The position numbers were made by a program, and so were the translations under genes. Below are positions 42,925 to 52,826 of a stretch of 64,000 bases of DNA, one piece after another. A model generated the notes under the pieces. It made no database searches, was not told the origin of the DNA, and saw only the letters and a list, made by a program, of their open reading frames with translations. Position 1 is the first letter of the stretch, and each line of letters begins with the position of its first letter. This stretch comes from Paenibacillus sp. ACRRX. GTDB lineage: Bacteria; Bacillota; Bacilli; Paenibacillales; Paenibacillaceae. The stretch is from positions 186,001 to 250,000 of the forward strand of contig NZ_JAKRNK010000004.1 of the NCBI RefSeq assembly GCF_022346885.1, written 5' to 3'.

Positions 42925-43073
42925 GCTACATTCACACCTTTCTGTTCTAGTTTTTTCCACCACAATATTAATATACCATTTGATTCCAAATATCAAAAGG
43001 ATTTAAATAAGCAAATTGCATATAATGGTTTGAATGTTACTATACCTCCTTTATTTCCCATTCAGTAGGAATC

Positions 43074-43123
43074 AAAAAACCGCTTGTGGTCTCACCCTAC
43101 CTGAATGAGTGTCCATAAGCGGT
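43074..43123 (-). terminator. Terminator of asnB
   Basis: On the minus strand ACCGCTTATGG and CCACAAGCGGT (43113-43123 with 43079-43089) form the stem and six T residues follow. Confidence 0.8.
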
Positions 43124-43151
43124 CTTGTTGTGTTTATTCAGTATTTAAACA

Positions 43152-44999
43152 TTACACGTGTTTAATAAATGTCGCATGCCAAAGTGCAAACACATACAAC
43201 ACCCATAGCTTACGTGAGTAATCACCTTGTCCGGCTTTATGGCGGCGGAACATATCTTCAACCGCGCTTAAGTTAATGATTGGATCGATCCCGCTCGCAG
43301 AGATATGCTCCCACATCGTATCGGCCCGCTGTGTACGCATCCAGTCACGCATCGGTACCGGGAACCCAAGCTTCGGTCTATTTAGCACCGAATCCGGAAT
43401 AACCCCCTGCATCGCCTTGCGCAGTGCATATTTGGTCGTCCCTTCCGCAATGCGGTATTTCATCGGGATACGACGTGCGACATCAAATACTTTGCGGTCT
43501 AGGAACGGTACTCGCAGTTCCATCGAATGCGCCATCGTCAACTTGTCCGCTTTCATCAAGATGTCACCAGGCATCCACAGATTCATATCGATATACTGCA
43601 TGCGGGATACTGGGTCCAGATGCTTAGTCCGGTCATAATATAATTTTGCCTTGTCAAACGGCTTAGAGAACGTCTCAATCTGCTCTTCTGTTGCACGCAG
43701 CAGACCTAGCTTCGTATCATCTGAGAAAATATTAGCGTTGCCTAAGAAACGCTCTTCAAGCGGCGTGGTGCCACGCATCAAGTAGTTCTTGCCGTAGAAA
43801 TTCGGCATCTTCTTCAACATCTGATTCACTGAGCGCTGCATTCCCTCCGGCATCCAGGAAAGATAGCGCAAAGAGTGGGGTTCCCGGTAAATCCGATACC
43901 CGCCAAACAATTCATCCGCCCCTTCGCCAGACAATACTACCGTGACGTGCTCGCGAGCCAGTCTTGCTACTTCATAAAGCGCAATGGCGGATGGGTCTGC
44001 AATCGGCTCATCCAAATGCCAGATAGCACGTGGAACGGCGTCAAAGTACATTTCTTCCGTTATCATCCGATCATAATGCTCCGTATCGATTTGACGCGCT
44101 GTATCACGGGCAATAATGGTCTCGTTATTCGCGCCTTCAAAGCCAACACTAAACGTCTTGATGGGCTCCATTGAACGCATCAGTGTAGACGTGATCGTTG
44201 AGTCGATACCACTCGACAAGAAACATCCCCGCTGTACTTCACTATGCAAGTGATGCTTCACGGAATCCGTCATGACATCCCGAATCTCTTCGAGCACTTG
44301 TGACAATGGACGATCCATCGGGTCAAACATCGGGTCCCAATACTTACGAATCTGTGGAGCACCTTCGAATGGTATCGTAATGGTATGGGCCGGCGGGAGC
44401 TTATGTATGCCGTCATACATCGTATCCGGGTCCGGGACATATTGGAACGTCAAATAATTGTAGAAGCTGTTCATGTTTAATTGGCGCGGCATTCCGGGAA
44501 CGGTGAGCAAGCTCTTGATCTCCGAACCAAACGCAAACATATCATGGTTATAGAAGTAATACACCGGCTTAATTCCAAAATGGTCTCGTGCCAGGAACAG
44601 TTGCTGCTTGTTGCGATCCCAGATGGCAAAACCGAACATGCCTCTCAAATGATGGACGCAATCCTCGCCATGCTCTTCATACAAATGCACAATAACTTCT
44701 GTATCTGTATGGGTCTTGAACTGATGACCACGATGGATCAGATCGTTGCGCAGCTCCATATAATTGTAAATTTCCCCGTTAAACACGATCCAGACCGAAT
44801 CGTCCTCATTACTCAATGGCTGAGCGCCTTCCGCCACATCAATGATAGACAGACGACGGAATCCAAGTCCCACACGATCGCCGATCCACAACTTGCCATC
44901 ATTCGGTCCACGATGATGAATGACCGACATCATGCTGCTAATAATATGTTCAGACGGCTGTTGACCGTCAAAATTCAATAGGCCCGCTATTCCACACAT
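43152..44999 (-). CDS. asnB: Asparagine synthase (glutamine-hydrolysing)
   Basis: Makes asparagine from aspartate, ATP and glutamine. The 615-residue protein starts MCGIAGLLNF so that Cys2 is the glutaminase nucleophile; the reading frame opens nine codons earlier but the ATG at 44999 has AGGGAG close by and exposes the Cys. The glutaminase domain (FNGEIYNYMELR, HTDTEV) is followed by the synthetase domain with the ATP-pyrophosphatase loop FLSSGIDSTITS and SGEGADELFGGY. The B. subtilis relatives AsnB, AsnH and AsnO differ in use (AsnO in sporulation); I cannot tell which one this equals. Confidence 0.92.
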   Translation of the reverse strand: MCGIAGLLNFDGQQPSEHIISSMMSVIHHRGPNDGKLWIGDRVGLGFRRLSIIDVAEGAQPLSNEDDSVWIVFNGEIYNYMELRNDLIHRGHQFKTHTDTEVIVHLYEEHGEDCVHHLRGMFGFAIWDRNKQQLFLARDHFGIKPVYYFYNHDMFAFGSEIKSLLTVPGMPRQLNMNSFYNYLTFQYVPDPDTMYDGIHKLPPAHTITIPFEGAPQIRKYWDPMFDPMDRPLSQVLEEIRDVMTDSVKHHLHSEVQRGCFLSSGIDSTITSTLMRSMEPIKTFSVGFEGANNETIIARDTARQIDTEHYDRMITEEMYFDAVPRAIWHLDEPIADPSAIALYEVARLAREHVTVVLSGEGADELFGGYRIYREPHSLRYLSWMPEGMQRSVNQMLKKMPNFYGKNYLMRGTTPLEERFLGNANIFSDDTKLGLLRATEEQIETFSKPFDKAKLYYDRTKHLDPVSRMQYIDMNLWMPGDILMKADKLTMAHSMELRVPFLDRKVFDVARRIPMKYRIAEGTTKYALRKAMQGVIPDSVLNRPKLGFPVPMRDWMRTQRADTMWEHISASGIDPIINLSAVEDMFRRHKAGQGDYSRKLWVLYVFALWHATFIKHV

Positions 45000-45400
45000 T
45001 GTTCTCCCTAACCCCTTCGCTAACACGTATAACAGTGTCGAATTAATTCGTATTATGAAATCCCTGCGACTAACGCGGAGGGCATTGCTGATACATTATA
45101 CAGCCTTCGCTACATTATAAACCTTTTTGACGGAAAACGACACCGCCGACAACAATCGATTCTCAAAAATCATACTCTCCATCATAGTACAAGATACCGC
45201 CCTATGCCAATATTACTTTTACAGTAAATATTTATAACATATGTATAATTTAAGATTTAGCAGTTGACATTCTTTCCGAATAAAGTGGCCTGTATAATCT
45301 TATATTCCTACTTCGTTAAGCGAATACCATGTGACTTATCTGAACAAATTAAGAAATACCGATCCCAACGATACAATACAGACCAAAAGGAGCGATCAGT
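45000..45400. other. Divergent region between asnB and the hydrolase gene
   Basis: 401 bases. TTGACA (45264-45269) and TATAAT (45293-45298) are present on the plus strand but 23 bases apart, too far for one normal promoter; the TATAAT may still be the -10 for the hydrolase gene. No T-box signature is visible upstream of asnB. Confidence 0.4.
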
Positions 45401-46501
45401 ATGTTGGCGTGGATAGCAGCAGGAATTTTCATTTTTATGCTTTTATCGATCTGGCTGCTCCCGCATTACGCTGTCAATCGGATGACGCAAATGAAATGTT
45501 CTACATATGAAGGCTGTTTCGATATGCTGGAGGAATACAAAGTCTACAGTCGTAAACAGTATGAGGCGCTTTATAAAGAAGATATCACCATCATGAGCCA
45601 TGACGGGTTGAAATTGTGCGGCGTGTATATTGAACAGCATCCTCAATCTAAACGTATAGTCATTCTCATCCATGGCTACACTGCCGCACTGCCTTGGTCT
45701 GCGCAATTTTTGCCTTTATTTTCTAGACTAGGATTTAACGCATTGTTGATTGACCAGCGCAGGCATGGAAATAGCGAAGGTAAATATACAACATTTGGAT
45801 ATAAAGAAAAATACGATGTTCAAGCGTGGGTAGACTGGGTCGTCAACCGTAAAGGTGAAGATTGTATCATTGGCCTTCACGGTCAATCTCTAGGTGGAGG
45901 AACTGTACTTGAGTATATCGCGATCCATCGCCCTCAGGTGCGTTTTGTTGTAGCAGACTGTCCATACTCCGATCTGACAAAGCTCATTCGACATCAGGTT
46001 ACAAAGCTCAATCACATGCCTGCTTGGCCCACCATGACTTTAGTAAATCGCTTGTTAAAGCGCAAGGCAGGATTCAAGATGGAGGATGTAAGTCCTATTC
46101 ACATTATTGCACACAGCAAGCTGCCGATTATGTTTATACATGGAAAGTCTGATATCTTTGTCCCTACTTATATGAGCGAGGAAATGTTTAACACTAAACC
46201 CGGGCCTAAGCAACTGCTGCTCATTGATAAAGCGACCCACGGCGTAGCTTACTGCTACGATCAGGAACTATACGAAGCAGAAGTAACCCGATTTGTGCAG
46301 CAGCATGTCGGAACATATGCTGTGCTATCGGAAAGCTTAGCCAACAGGGGCGAATATGGAGAGTTGGACTCCTATTCAGCTGATAACTGTCACACTCCTA
46401 CCCCAGTACGCCACGCTGCCTGTTCCGAAATGGCCGCACAAGCCGCAACAGTGTCTCATGAAGACTCTGACAATGACTATGACAACGCTCCACAACAGTA
46501 A
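45401..46501 (+). CDS. Membrane-anchored alpha/beta hydrolase, YqkD-like
   Basis: A 366-residue hydrolase. One N-terminal membrane helix (about 1-22) is followed by the alpha/beta-hydrolase fold: VILIHGYTA oxyanion loop, IDQRRHGNSEGKYTTFG, nucleophile elbow GLHGQSLGGG, Asp in IHGKSDIFVPT and His in KATHGVAY. The last 60 residues are polar, rich in Ser/Asp/Asn/His and probably disordered. AAAAGGAG precedes the ATG. The layout matches Bacillus YqkD-type proteins; the substrate is unknown. Confidence 0.85.
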   Translation: MLAWIAAGIFIFMLLSIWLLPHYAVNRMTQMKCSTYEGCFDMLEEYKVYSRKQYEALYKEDITIMSHDGLKLCGVYIEQHPQSKRIVILIHGYTAALPWSAQFLPLFSRLGFNALLIDQRRHGNSEGKYTTFGYKEKYDVQAWVDWVVNRKGEDCIIGLHGQSLGGGTVLEYIAIHRPQVRFVVADCPYSDLTKLIRHQVTKLNHMPAWPTMTLVNRLLKRKAGFKMEDVSPIHIIAHSKLPIMFIHGKSDIFVPTYMSEEMFNTKPGPKQLLLIDKATHGVAYCYDQELYEAEVTRFVQQHVGTYAVLSESLANRGEYGELDSYSADNCHTPTPVRHAACSEMAAQAATVSHEDSDNDYDNAPQQ

Positions 46502-46503
46502 CA

Positions 46504-46548
46504 AACAGACAGGCTGACTGTAACAAACATACAAGTCACCTGTCTGTT
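46504..46548. terminator. Bidirectional terminator between convergent genes
   Basis: AACAGACAGG plus TGACT (46504-46519) pair with AGTCA plus CCTGTCTGTT (46534-46548), a 15-bp stem with one bulge. Confidence 0.7.
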
Positions 46549-46555
46549 CTCATGT

Positions 46556-47412
46556 TCATACAGAGCTGCCGAATAAGCCGACAAGCAGCATGCCACACGT
46601 AATAACAAGCGACATTACAATGCGTGACATTCCCTGTTTTTCTTTGAGCACCCACATGCCCAGTATGGTGCCGAATACGATGCTGAATTCCCGAAGTGGA
46701 GCTAGCTGCGCCAGTGGGGCTAGATTCATCGCAAACAAGAAGATCAAATACGAACCTGGAGTTAAGAAGGCTCCCAATATAATTGTCTTCCAATTATGTC
46801 TCCATTCTTCCTTCAACCGTTTGGCTCTGCGCATATCAGGGAACAACATGACAAGCGCCGCCAGATTGGAAAGCTGTAATAATCCTAGCGGTGACATAAA
46901 CGTAACCACACTTTTGTCGATTAGCGTGTAGCCCGTGATGCATAGTCCGATAGCAAATGTGAGCTTCATTGCACCTAACTGCTCTCTCCAACTAGAGCTC
47001 AGCAATCCGCCAATAGCAAATAAACCGCCCACAATACAGATTAAGCCGAGCCAGCCCAGGGCTGTTAAGCTCTCTCCGTACAGCAGCATGCTCATCACCG
47101 GAACGAGCAGCGCCCCTGTCCCCGCATCATGGGATACATACGGGACAACTCTCCATATTGATATGCTTTGCTAAGGAGCAAGAAGTAAAGCCCTTGGCAT
47201 AAAAATGTACAGACAAGCAGCCCAATCTCAGCCCAGCTAGCGTCCATAACCATCATATTTTGAACAAAGAACGGCATAAATATAATACTCGCCAATACAT
47301 GCAGAGACCATAAAAAGGTAGACTTGTGCAAGCTCCTTTTAGCAAACAAATTCCATATAGAATGTGTAAGAGCCGAGCATAGTACAAGTGCTACGCCTAA
47401 ATATACGTCCAT
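46556..47412 (-). pseudogene. EamA/DMT-family transporter, frameshifted
   Basis: Two overlapping frames together give one ten-helix EamA transporter of about 285 residues. The first part (ending in YGELSRMYPMMRG) shifts frame near 47120-47123, a run of four C on the plus strand; one more base there would restore RG-TGALLVPVMSMLLYGESLTA and the rest of the protein to 46556. The first part has an ATG at 47412 after AAGGG. It is either a real inactivated gene or a homopolymer sequencing error. The substrate of the intact family member is unknown; amino acids and metabolites are common. Confidence 0.8.
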
Positions 47413-47574
47413 TATCGCCAAACCCTTCTTTCTTCTGCAAAGTCCATGTTGTAACCTTCTAAATTACAGGCTTATCGTAAGCGGTCACCTGCTCTGCGTC
47501 AATGAGGCAAAATTAGCGATAACCTGGCATTGAGAGCTTGTGACCAGCCCATAAATACCTTTCCTTAACAACAC

Positions 47575-49317
47575 TTACAATTGCGGCTCTTTTCTAAATT
47601 GAAGCGGTTTGCCTGGAGCATGAAGCTCAAATACAACGATTTGATTAGTTCCTTGTTTTAAAATAGGTGCTGGCACATATAGGGATTGCTGAGGTCCTAC
47701 TTCCCAATAACGGCCCAGATTAAAACCATTAATGAAGACAACACCTTTTCTCCAATTGTTCAAATATAAGAACGTATCCGCTGGCTCGCCTTCAATAACA
47801 AGCTCTGCCTCGTAGAACGCAGGCTGCTCACCGTCAAGTGTTGATGCAGGCACATCAAATTGGACCTGAGCTATGGATTCAAGAGGAATCGTCCGCACCT
47901 CCCAATGAAACTGAAACTGATTGTTTAGACGTACGCCATGCGATATGCCTTTGTGATCAATCAGCTCAGGGCCATAATTAACCCTTCCCATATTTTCCAC
48001 GAGAATATCAAGTCTTGCTCCTCCCTCGGGTATTACCACTGGAATAGACGTGGGATTCCATCTCTCCACGACACCAATCAGCTTTTGATCTATAAATACA
48101 AGCGCTCGATCACGCACGTCTTGGATCGTTAATTGGCTCTCCGGTCTTGGACCCGTAATTGTAGTGGAATACATAATAAAGCCCAGTCCTTGCCCATAAT
48201 GCTCCATCGGCTCAGGACATATGCTGTGATGAAGATCCGAGATCGTGTCCAGCGTGTCCCATAGCCTCACGCCTCTGAAAGGTGTCACCTCGCCATATGC
48301 AGCCTTCAGCAAATTCGAAGGCAAAGGCTCTTTCGGCAGCTCCACATATTTGCCTATGACACGACGAAAGGCCTCGAACTTCGGTGTTAAATCACCCGCT
48401 TCATTAATTGCAGCATCATAATCATAACTCGTCACCGTAGGTTCATACTTACCGCCATGGTTAGCACCATTCATAAACCCAAAGTTAGTACCACCATGCA
48501 GCATGTAAAAATTAACGGAGGCGCCGCGCGCCAATATTTCGTCAAGCGATTGAACTGCGTCCTCCGCGCTGTGTGTATGATGCTCCTCAAACCAATGGTC
48601 AAACCAGCCGTTCCAATATTCCATGCACATTAGCGGCGCATCTGGCTGGTACTCCAGCAGCTTGTCGAATGCTTCGTCCGAGCGAGAGCCAAAGTTCACA
48701 GTCGCCCAAACTCCCTCTGCCATACCTCCCTGGAGCAAATCGTCATGTGGTCCGTCAGAGGTAAACAGCAGGACATCCACACCCCGTTCAATTAACATAT
48801 CCCGCAGTGCATGCAAGTAGGCTTCATCATTGCCGTAGCTGCCATACTCATTCTCAACCTGCATAGCAATAATAGGACCGCCATTAGTAGACAAAAGTGG
48901 AGTCAACAATGGGATCAACTTGTCATAATAGGCTGCGACTTTCGCTAAATAACGAGGATCACTACAGCGAAGGCGCATCGGCGTATTTAAGAGCCACGCA
49001 GGCAAACCGCCAAACTCCCACTCCCCGCACACATATGGTGTTGGCCGCACAATCACATATAACCCCATTTCACCCGCCAAACGAACAAAACCAGCAACAT
49101 CATTTATGCCGTTAAAGTTAAAATGGCCTTCCCGTGGCTCGTGCAAATTCCATGCCACATATGTCTCTACCGTATTGCAGCCCATTGCCTTCAGCTTGCA
49201 AAGACGATCTGCCCAATATTCAGGTACAATGCGACAATAATGCATCGCCCCAGAGATGATGCGAAACGGTCTATCGTGCAAGAGCATTTGTTGGCCTTCC
49301 CACGTAAGCTGCGTCAT
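47575..49317 (-). CDS. Beta-galactosidase, glycoside hydrolase family 35
   Basis: A 580-residue GH35 enzyme that removes terminal beta-galactose. The barrel carries the acid/base Glu in MQVENEYGSYG (near 160) and the nucleophile Glu in CMEYWNGWFDHW (near 235); YMLHGGTNFGFMNG is a further family signature. Two beta domains follow, with FINGFNLGRYWEVGPQ. No signal peptide is visible, so it should be intracellular. AGGAGGAG precedes the ATG at 49317; the frame opens further upstream at 49362. A cre-like site lies 45-58 bases upstream, pointing to carbon catabolite control. Confidence 0.92.
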   Translation of the reverse strand: MTQLTWEGQQMLLHDRPFRIISGAMHYCRIVPEYWADRLCKLKAMGCNTVETYVAWNLHEPREGHFNFNGINDVAGFVRLAGEMGLYVIVRPTPYVCGEWEFGGLPAWLLNTPMRLRCSDPRYLAKVAAYYDKLIPLLTPLLSTNGGPIIAMQVENEYGSYGNDEAYLHALRDMLIERGVDVLLFTSDGPHDDLLQGGMAEGVWATVNFGSRSDEAFDKLLEYQPDAPLMCMEYWNGWFDHWFEEHHTHSAEDAVQSLDEILARGASVNFYMLHGGTNFGFMNGANHGGKYEPTVTSYDYDAAINEAGDLTPKFEAFRRVIGKYVELPKEPLPSNLLKAAYGEVTPFRGVRLWDTLDTISDLHHSICPEPMEHYGQGLGFIMYSTTITGPRPESQLTIQDVRDRALVFIDQKLIGVVERWNPTSIPVVIPEGGARLDILVENMGRVNYGPELIDHKGISHGVRLNNQFQFHWEVRTIPLESIAQVQFDVPASTLDGEQPAFYEAELVIEGEPADTFLYLNNWRKGVVFINGFNLGRYWEVGPQQSLYVPAPILKQGTNQIVVFELHAPGKPLQFRKEPQL

Positions 49318-49361
49318 ATGTTCTCCTCCTAAAACATCAAATAGGTTAGGTATAACGTTCA

Positions 49362-49375
49362 TGATAGCGCTTTTT
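49362..49375 (-). promoter_or_regulatory. cre-like site upstream of the GH35 gene
   Basis: TGATAGCGCTTTTT keeps the AGCGCT core of cre sites but has two mismatches at the ends. Its distance from the start codon is close to that of the cre-like site at the GH85 gene. Confidence 0.4.
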
Positions 49376-49591
49376 TAGGGATTGACCATGTAATATCTTT
49401 ACCTGTACATGTACAAATGTGTGAAAAAGAAGCTGCTCTCCCCAGCCTTCATACCATATGCCGGGCTTACCCCGGTCCGAGAAGAATGTAAATCTAAAAC
49501 ATCGACGACTAACGCAGGCTATTTTTCTCCTTGAAGTCCATCAAAAATCCATCAAGAATGATAAAGATGCCGGAATAATCCCTTTACACAG

Positions 49592-49617
49592 CAAAAAGCA
49601 CCGTACAAACGGTGCTT
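49592..49617 (-). terminator. Terminator of the chemoreceptor gene
   Basis: AAGCACCGT (49596-49604) and ACGGTGCTT (49609-49617) form a stem; on the minus strand TTTTTGC follows. It is about 130 bases after the stop codon. Confidence 0.75.
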
Positions 49618-49748
49618 CTTAAACTGATTACGATGTAATGATTGGTTCTAGGCAGACTTACACATTTACTACGAATACTAGTATAGGGCTCTGGACTGTA
49701 AATGATTAGTGTTCTACCGAAGTCAATTATAACGCTATAAGAATAGTT

Positions 49749-51023
49749 TCATGCCTTAAAAATCGCAATCTGTGCACGCAAATGATCCGCTTGTCCACGC
49801 AGCACATCAGATGAAGCCGCCATCTCTTCCATGACTGCGGTATGCTCCTGCGTAGCACTGGCAACCTGACGAGTACCTGCCGCTATTTCTTCCGCAATTG
49901 CTACCATCTGACGAGTCTGCTCCAAAGTAGTTGCAAATCGTTCAGTCTGTTCATTCACCGATTCGACAATCTCATGAACGGCAGAAGAAGCTTGACGTGT
50001 CACCAGTGCGATATTTTGCAAGGCTTGCTCAGCATCTTCCTTCTTGTCCGCCTCGGTGTTGACCGTCTTCACCTGCTGTGTGATCAATCGCACCGCTTCA
50101 ACGACTTCTGCCTGCATTTGCACGATTCGATCATTAATATCGTCGACTGCGGTTGCGGATTGCTCTGCCAGTTTGCGTACCTGTGAGGCAATAACTGCGA
50201 AGCCAGCTCCTTGTTCACCCGCTCGCGCCGCCTCAATAGAAGCATTTAGTGCCAATAGATGGGTCTGATCTGCTATCTCTCGTACGGTGGTGGAAATACT
50301 GCCTATCTGCTCGGCTTGTCCGTTGAGGCGTTGAACCGTTGCAATCGAGGCTTGTCCAGAGGAAGCGGCATTCAACATGCCGTCAATAATGGAGGCTAGC
50401 AATCGTTCGCTCTCTGACAATGTTTCAAGCATATGTGCGGTCATACGTTCCGTTTCATCTGCTCGCTTGCGAACTGCGGCAGCTGACGTATGTATATGCT
50501 CTACAGTAGAGGTCGTCTGTGCTGTCCATGACACTTGGCGTTCGGCTCCGTGACTCATGCCATCAGCGGTTTCCGAGATCTGCTCAATCTGATGCGCTGC
50601 GTGTGTCATCGCATCGCTTAGTGTAACCGTGTTCCGGGTAGTGACTTCAACACTGGACTTGATCTCTTGAATCATGCGCTGAAGATTGCAAATCATCTTG
50701 CCAAATGCACCGTTAAGTACTTGGACTTCATCGTGGAATGGGTAATCTGGCAGCGTGACGTTCAGATTACCCTCCGCTGCTTCTTCTGCTGCCTTGGTCA
50801 AGCGGACGAGCGGCTTTACAATAAAACGGGCTGCAAGCCACCCCAACAAACATGTCCAAAATATTCCTAGCGAAAATATGATCGCGTCAAATGCCAATTC
50901 GCTCATACTTGGCGCAATGTAAGGCTTCAGTACAAAAATAAAAAAACCGCTAGTCGTATACGTCACCGTTGATACAGCTAGAATACCGAGTACCATTTTC
51001 TTCTGCAGACCAAATTTCATCAT
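49749..51023 (-). CDS. Methyl-accepting chemotaxis protein
   Basis: A 424-residue receptor with two membrane helices close together (about 10-30 and 42-66), so it has almost no extracellular sensor domain. A HAMP domain ([28 protein letters not shown]) leads into a long coiled coil with the signaling tip [41 protein letters not shown] near residue 270. It may sense an intramembrane or cytoplasmic cue. GGGGGA precedes the ATG pair at 51023/51020. No che genes are adjacent. Confidence 0.9.
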   Translation of the reverse strand: MMKFGLQKKMVLGILAVSTVTYTTSGFFIFVLKPYIAPSMSELAFDAIIFSLGIFWTCLLGWLAARFIVKPLVRLTKAAEEAAEGNLNVTLPDYPFHDEVQVLNGAFGKMICNLQRMIQEIKSSVEVTTRNTVTLSDAMTHAAHQIEQISETADGMSHGAERQVSWTAQTTSTVEHIHTSAAAVRKRADETERMTAHMLETLSESERLLASIIDGMLNAASSGQASIATVQRLNGQAEQIGSISTTVREIADQTHLLALNASIEAARAGEQGAGFAVIASQVRKLAEQSATAVDDINDRIVQMQAEVVEAVRLITQQVKTVNTEADKKEDAEQALQNIALVTRQASSAVHEIVESVNEQTERFATTLEQTRQMVAIAEEIAAGTRQVASATQEHTAVMEEMAASSDVLRGQADHLRAQIAIFKA

Positions 51024-51063
51024 TGATCATCCCCCATGTCTGGTAACCTTTCTATATCTAGCG

Positions 51064-51498
51064 TTATGCTTCGACATCGGATTGCGATTCGTGCTTGCGC
51101 GCTGCAAACAACAATATCGTAATAAGCAGGAAAGCAGTAAAGGCTAGGAGCGGAATCGTAATCCAACCGTACATATCCAAATAATCATAGTTACATGGAA
51201 TACCTACACGGCAAGGAGTGATTGCAGCCAAGCCTGGCACTTTCTGTTCTAAATAATGATACGTGGAGATAGATCCTCCTATAATAGCAAGAGGAATCGT
51301 GTATTTTATAATGCCGTAGTCTTCGCGGTATGCCCCGATTCCAAGCAAAAGGACGAGCGGATACATAAAGATCCGCTGCAGCCAGCACAGCTTGCACGGC
51401 TCCCACAATAGAATCTCACTCATGTAAAGGCTTCCACTTGTTGCCAGGAGCGCAATGAGAAAAGCAAAATAAAGTGCATATTTACGAATAAATGTCAT
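51064..51498 (-). CDS. bdbC: Disulfide bond formation protein BdbC (DsbB family)
   Basis: Membrane quinone-linked oxidase that re-oxidises the thiol oxidase BdbD. The 144-residue protein has four membrane helices, a first periplasm-type loop with the Cys pair in EPCKLCWLQR and a second pair in ITPCRVGIPCNYDYLD. GAGGTCGTCCGAGT lies before the ATG. It follows bdbD by 19 bases on the same strand, the usual pairing. Confidence 0.9.
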   Translation of the reverse strand: MTFIRKYALYFAFLIALLATSGSLYMSEILLWEPCKLCWLQRIFMYPLVLLLGIGAYREDYGIIKYTIPLAIIGGSISTYHYLEQKVPGLAAITPCRVGIPCNYDYLDMYGWITIPLLAFTAFLLITILLFAARKHESQSDVEA

Positions 51499-51517
51499 AC
51501 TCGGACGACCTCCTTTA

Positions 51518-52240
51518 TTACTTCACGGCCGCTAAGGCATCTTCAATCGCTTGCTTTAACGCAGGATAGCTGTCCCACTGCCCTGTATACTCTTTGCCGT
51601 TAATGTAAAAGGCGGGTGTTCCCTGAGGCTTAGCCTGTTGTACAAAAGCCAAATCTTGATCTACTTCCTTCTTGTACGATTCATCCTGTATCTGCTTTAG
51701 CAACTGCGCGGAGTCCATGCTCGGTACCGCTTTCTTGGCGATCTCAACTAGATATTCAGGTGTCGCCCATTGTTCACGCTCATCCTTCTGTCCCGCATAA
51801 ATCGCTTCATGATAAGCCCAGAATGCTTCCGGATTATGTGCATAGACAGCTTCACCAGCCAGTGCCGCTGTACGTGAATCAGGTGCTAGGAACGGATAGT
51901 TCATAAACGAGAACTGAATCTTGCCTGTATCAATAAAGTCTGCCTTCAATTGCTTGTAATTTGTATCTTCCCAGAACTTGCAGGCAGGGCACTTGTAATC
52001 TCCAAATTCTACGACTGTGACTTTAGCCTCAGGAGAACCTAGAATCGGCTGCCCCTCCAATTTAAAATCAACAACACGTTCATCACGCTGCTGCTTGCCA
52101 ATCTCTGTGCTTTGTTGATTTAGCACAAATATAAGCCCCAGCAGTACAACTAACACGACCGGAAACAAGATAAGCATCAGTTTGTTATTGCTCTTCTTGC
52201 TGGAATATGACGACTTTGATTTCGACGTACTTTTACCCAA
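51518..52240 (-). CDS. bdbD: Extracytoplasmic thiol-disulfide oxidase BdbD (DsbA family)
   Basis: Introduces disulfide bonds into exported proteins. The 240-residue protein has a Ser/Lys-rich N-terminus, one membrane anchor (about 20-42), and a DsbA-type thioredoxin fold with the CPAC active site in GDYKCPACKFWED and the cis-Pro loop QGTPAFYINGK. Two starts are possible: GTG at 52249 and TTG at 52240; the GAGGTGA ribosome site is 5-6 bases before the TTG and overlaps the GTG, so TTG is chosen. Paired with bdbC. Confidence 0.9.
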   Translation of the reverse strand: MGKSTSKSKSSYSSKKSNNKLMLILFPVVLVVLLGLIFVLNQQSTEIGKQQRDERVVDFKLEGQPILGSPEAKVTVVEFGDYKCPACKFWEDTNYKQLKADFIDTGKIQFSFMNYPFLAPDSRTAALAGEAVYAHNPEAFWAYHEAIYAGQKDEREQWATPEYLVEIAKKAVPSMDSAQLLKQIQDESYKKEVDQDLAFVQQAKPQGTPAFYINGKEYTGQWDSYPALKQAIEDALAAVK

Positions 52241-52826
52241 CAGATTCACCTCTTCATTGCTTTTTTAGTATGTATGTCATGATGTCTATATTCGCTGACA
52301 TAGGTATCTACTCCTTTCTAATGTAAACGAAAACCGACAATTTTTCTATTTCTTTTACTAGAATCGTCATTTCAATGTGATCTATGTCATCGAATGGTAA
52401 CATTTTAGGTTCATTTGGTACCTAATGATAATGCGGCAGATTCCTTGATCTGAGCAGAAGGTGTGTGCAGCCTAACTTGTCTAAATCAGAAGCAAGAACT
52501 GAGGGGTACAGGAATAACATCTTCAAAGACACTTCTCCATCAAACATACAAACAGCAAAAGATGACCGACAGTCACCCGAAACTAACATTCCGGGTGACT
52601 GTCGGTCATCAGTTGCATTGGAGCAGCCTGCTCCAACCCTATTGTTTAATGCACAGCTTCACAGGATGCTCCAGCTGTGGCCGTGTGTGGCCCGGATTCG
52701 GAGTGGAACCACTTTTGCGAGCGAGTGTGTTCTGTATGTAAGAGGGAAACCCTGTCAAGGTTGATACGCTCATACGAGCAAGTTCAACGGCAGTCACCGA
52801 GGATGAGGTGCCACCCCGAGGAGAAG
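52241..52826. other. Long intergenic region upstream of bdbDC
   Basis: 586 bases. It holds the bdbD promoter region, with TATGTCA/TGACATA (52273-52279, 52296-52302) and TTAGGT/ACCTAA (52405-52410, 52420-52425) inverted repeats of unknown meaning, and the 19-bp hairpin at 52561-52610. Overlapping plus-strand frames at 52463-52764 have no ribosome sites and are not called. Confidence 0.45.
52561..52610 (-). terminator. 19-bp perfect hairpin after the cell-wall-binding protein gene
   Basis: GATGACCGACAGTCACCCG (52561-52579) and its exact complement (52592-52610) flank a 12-base loop. On the minus strand TTTT follows after TCATC. It is 217 bases downstream of the stop codon, far for a terminator but the only candidate. 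Confidence 0.6.

Larger units (their letters stand above)
49318..49748. other. Intergenic region between GH35 and chemoreceptor genes
   Basis: 431 bases containing the cre-like site at 49362-49375 and the terminator of the chemoreceptor gene at 49592-49617. Nothing else stands out. Confidence 0.5.

Noticed and set aside
45000-45250. T-box leader upstream of asnB
   Set aside because: The conserved T-box bulge sequence is not found; only weak GC-rich segments are present.
45264-45298. TTGACA and TATAAT as one promoter for the hydrolase gene at 45401
   Set aside because: The spacer is 23 bases, too long for a normal SigA promoter; only the -10 may be real.
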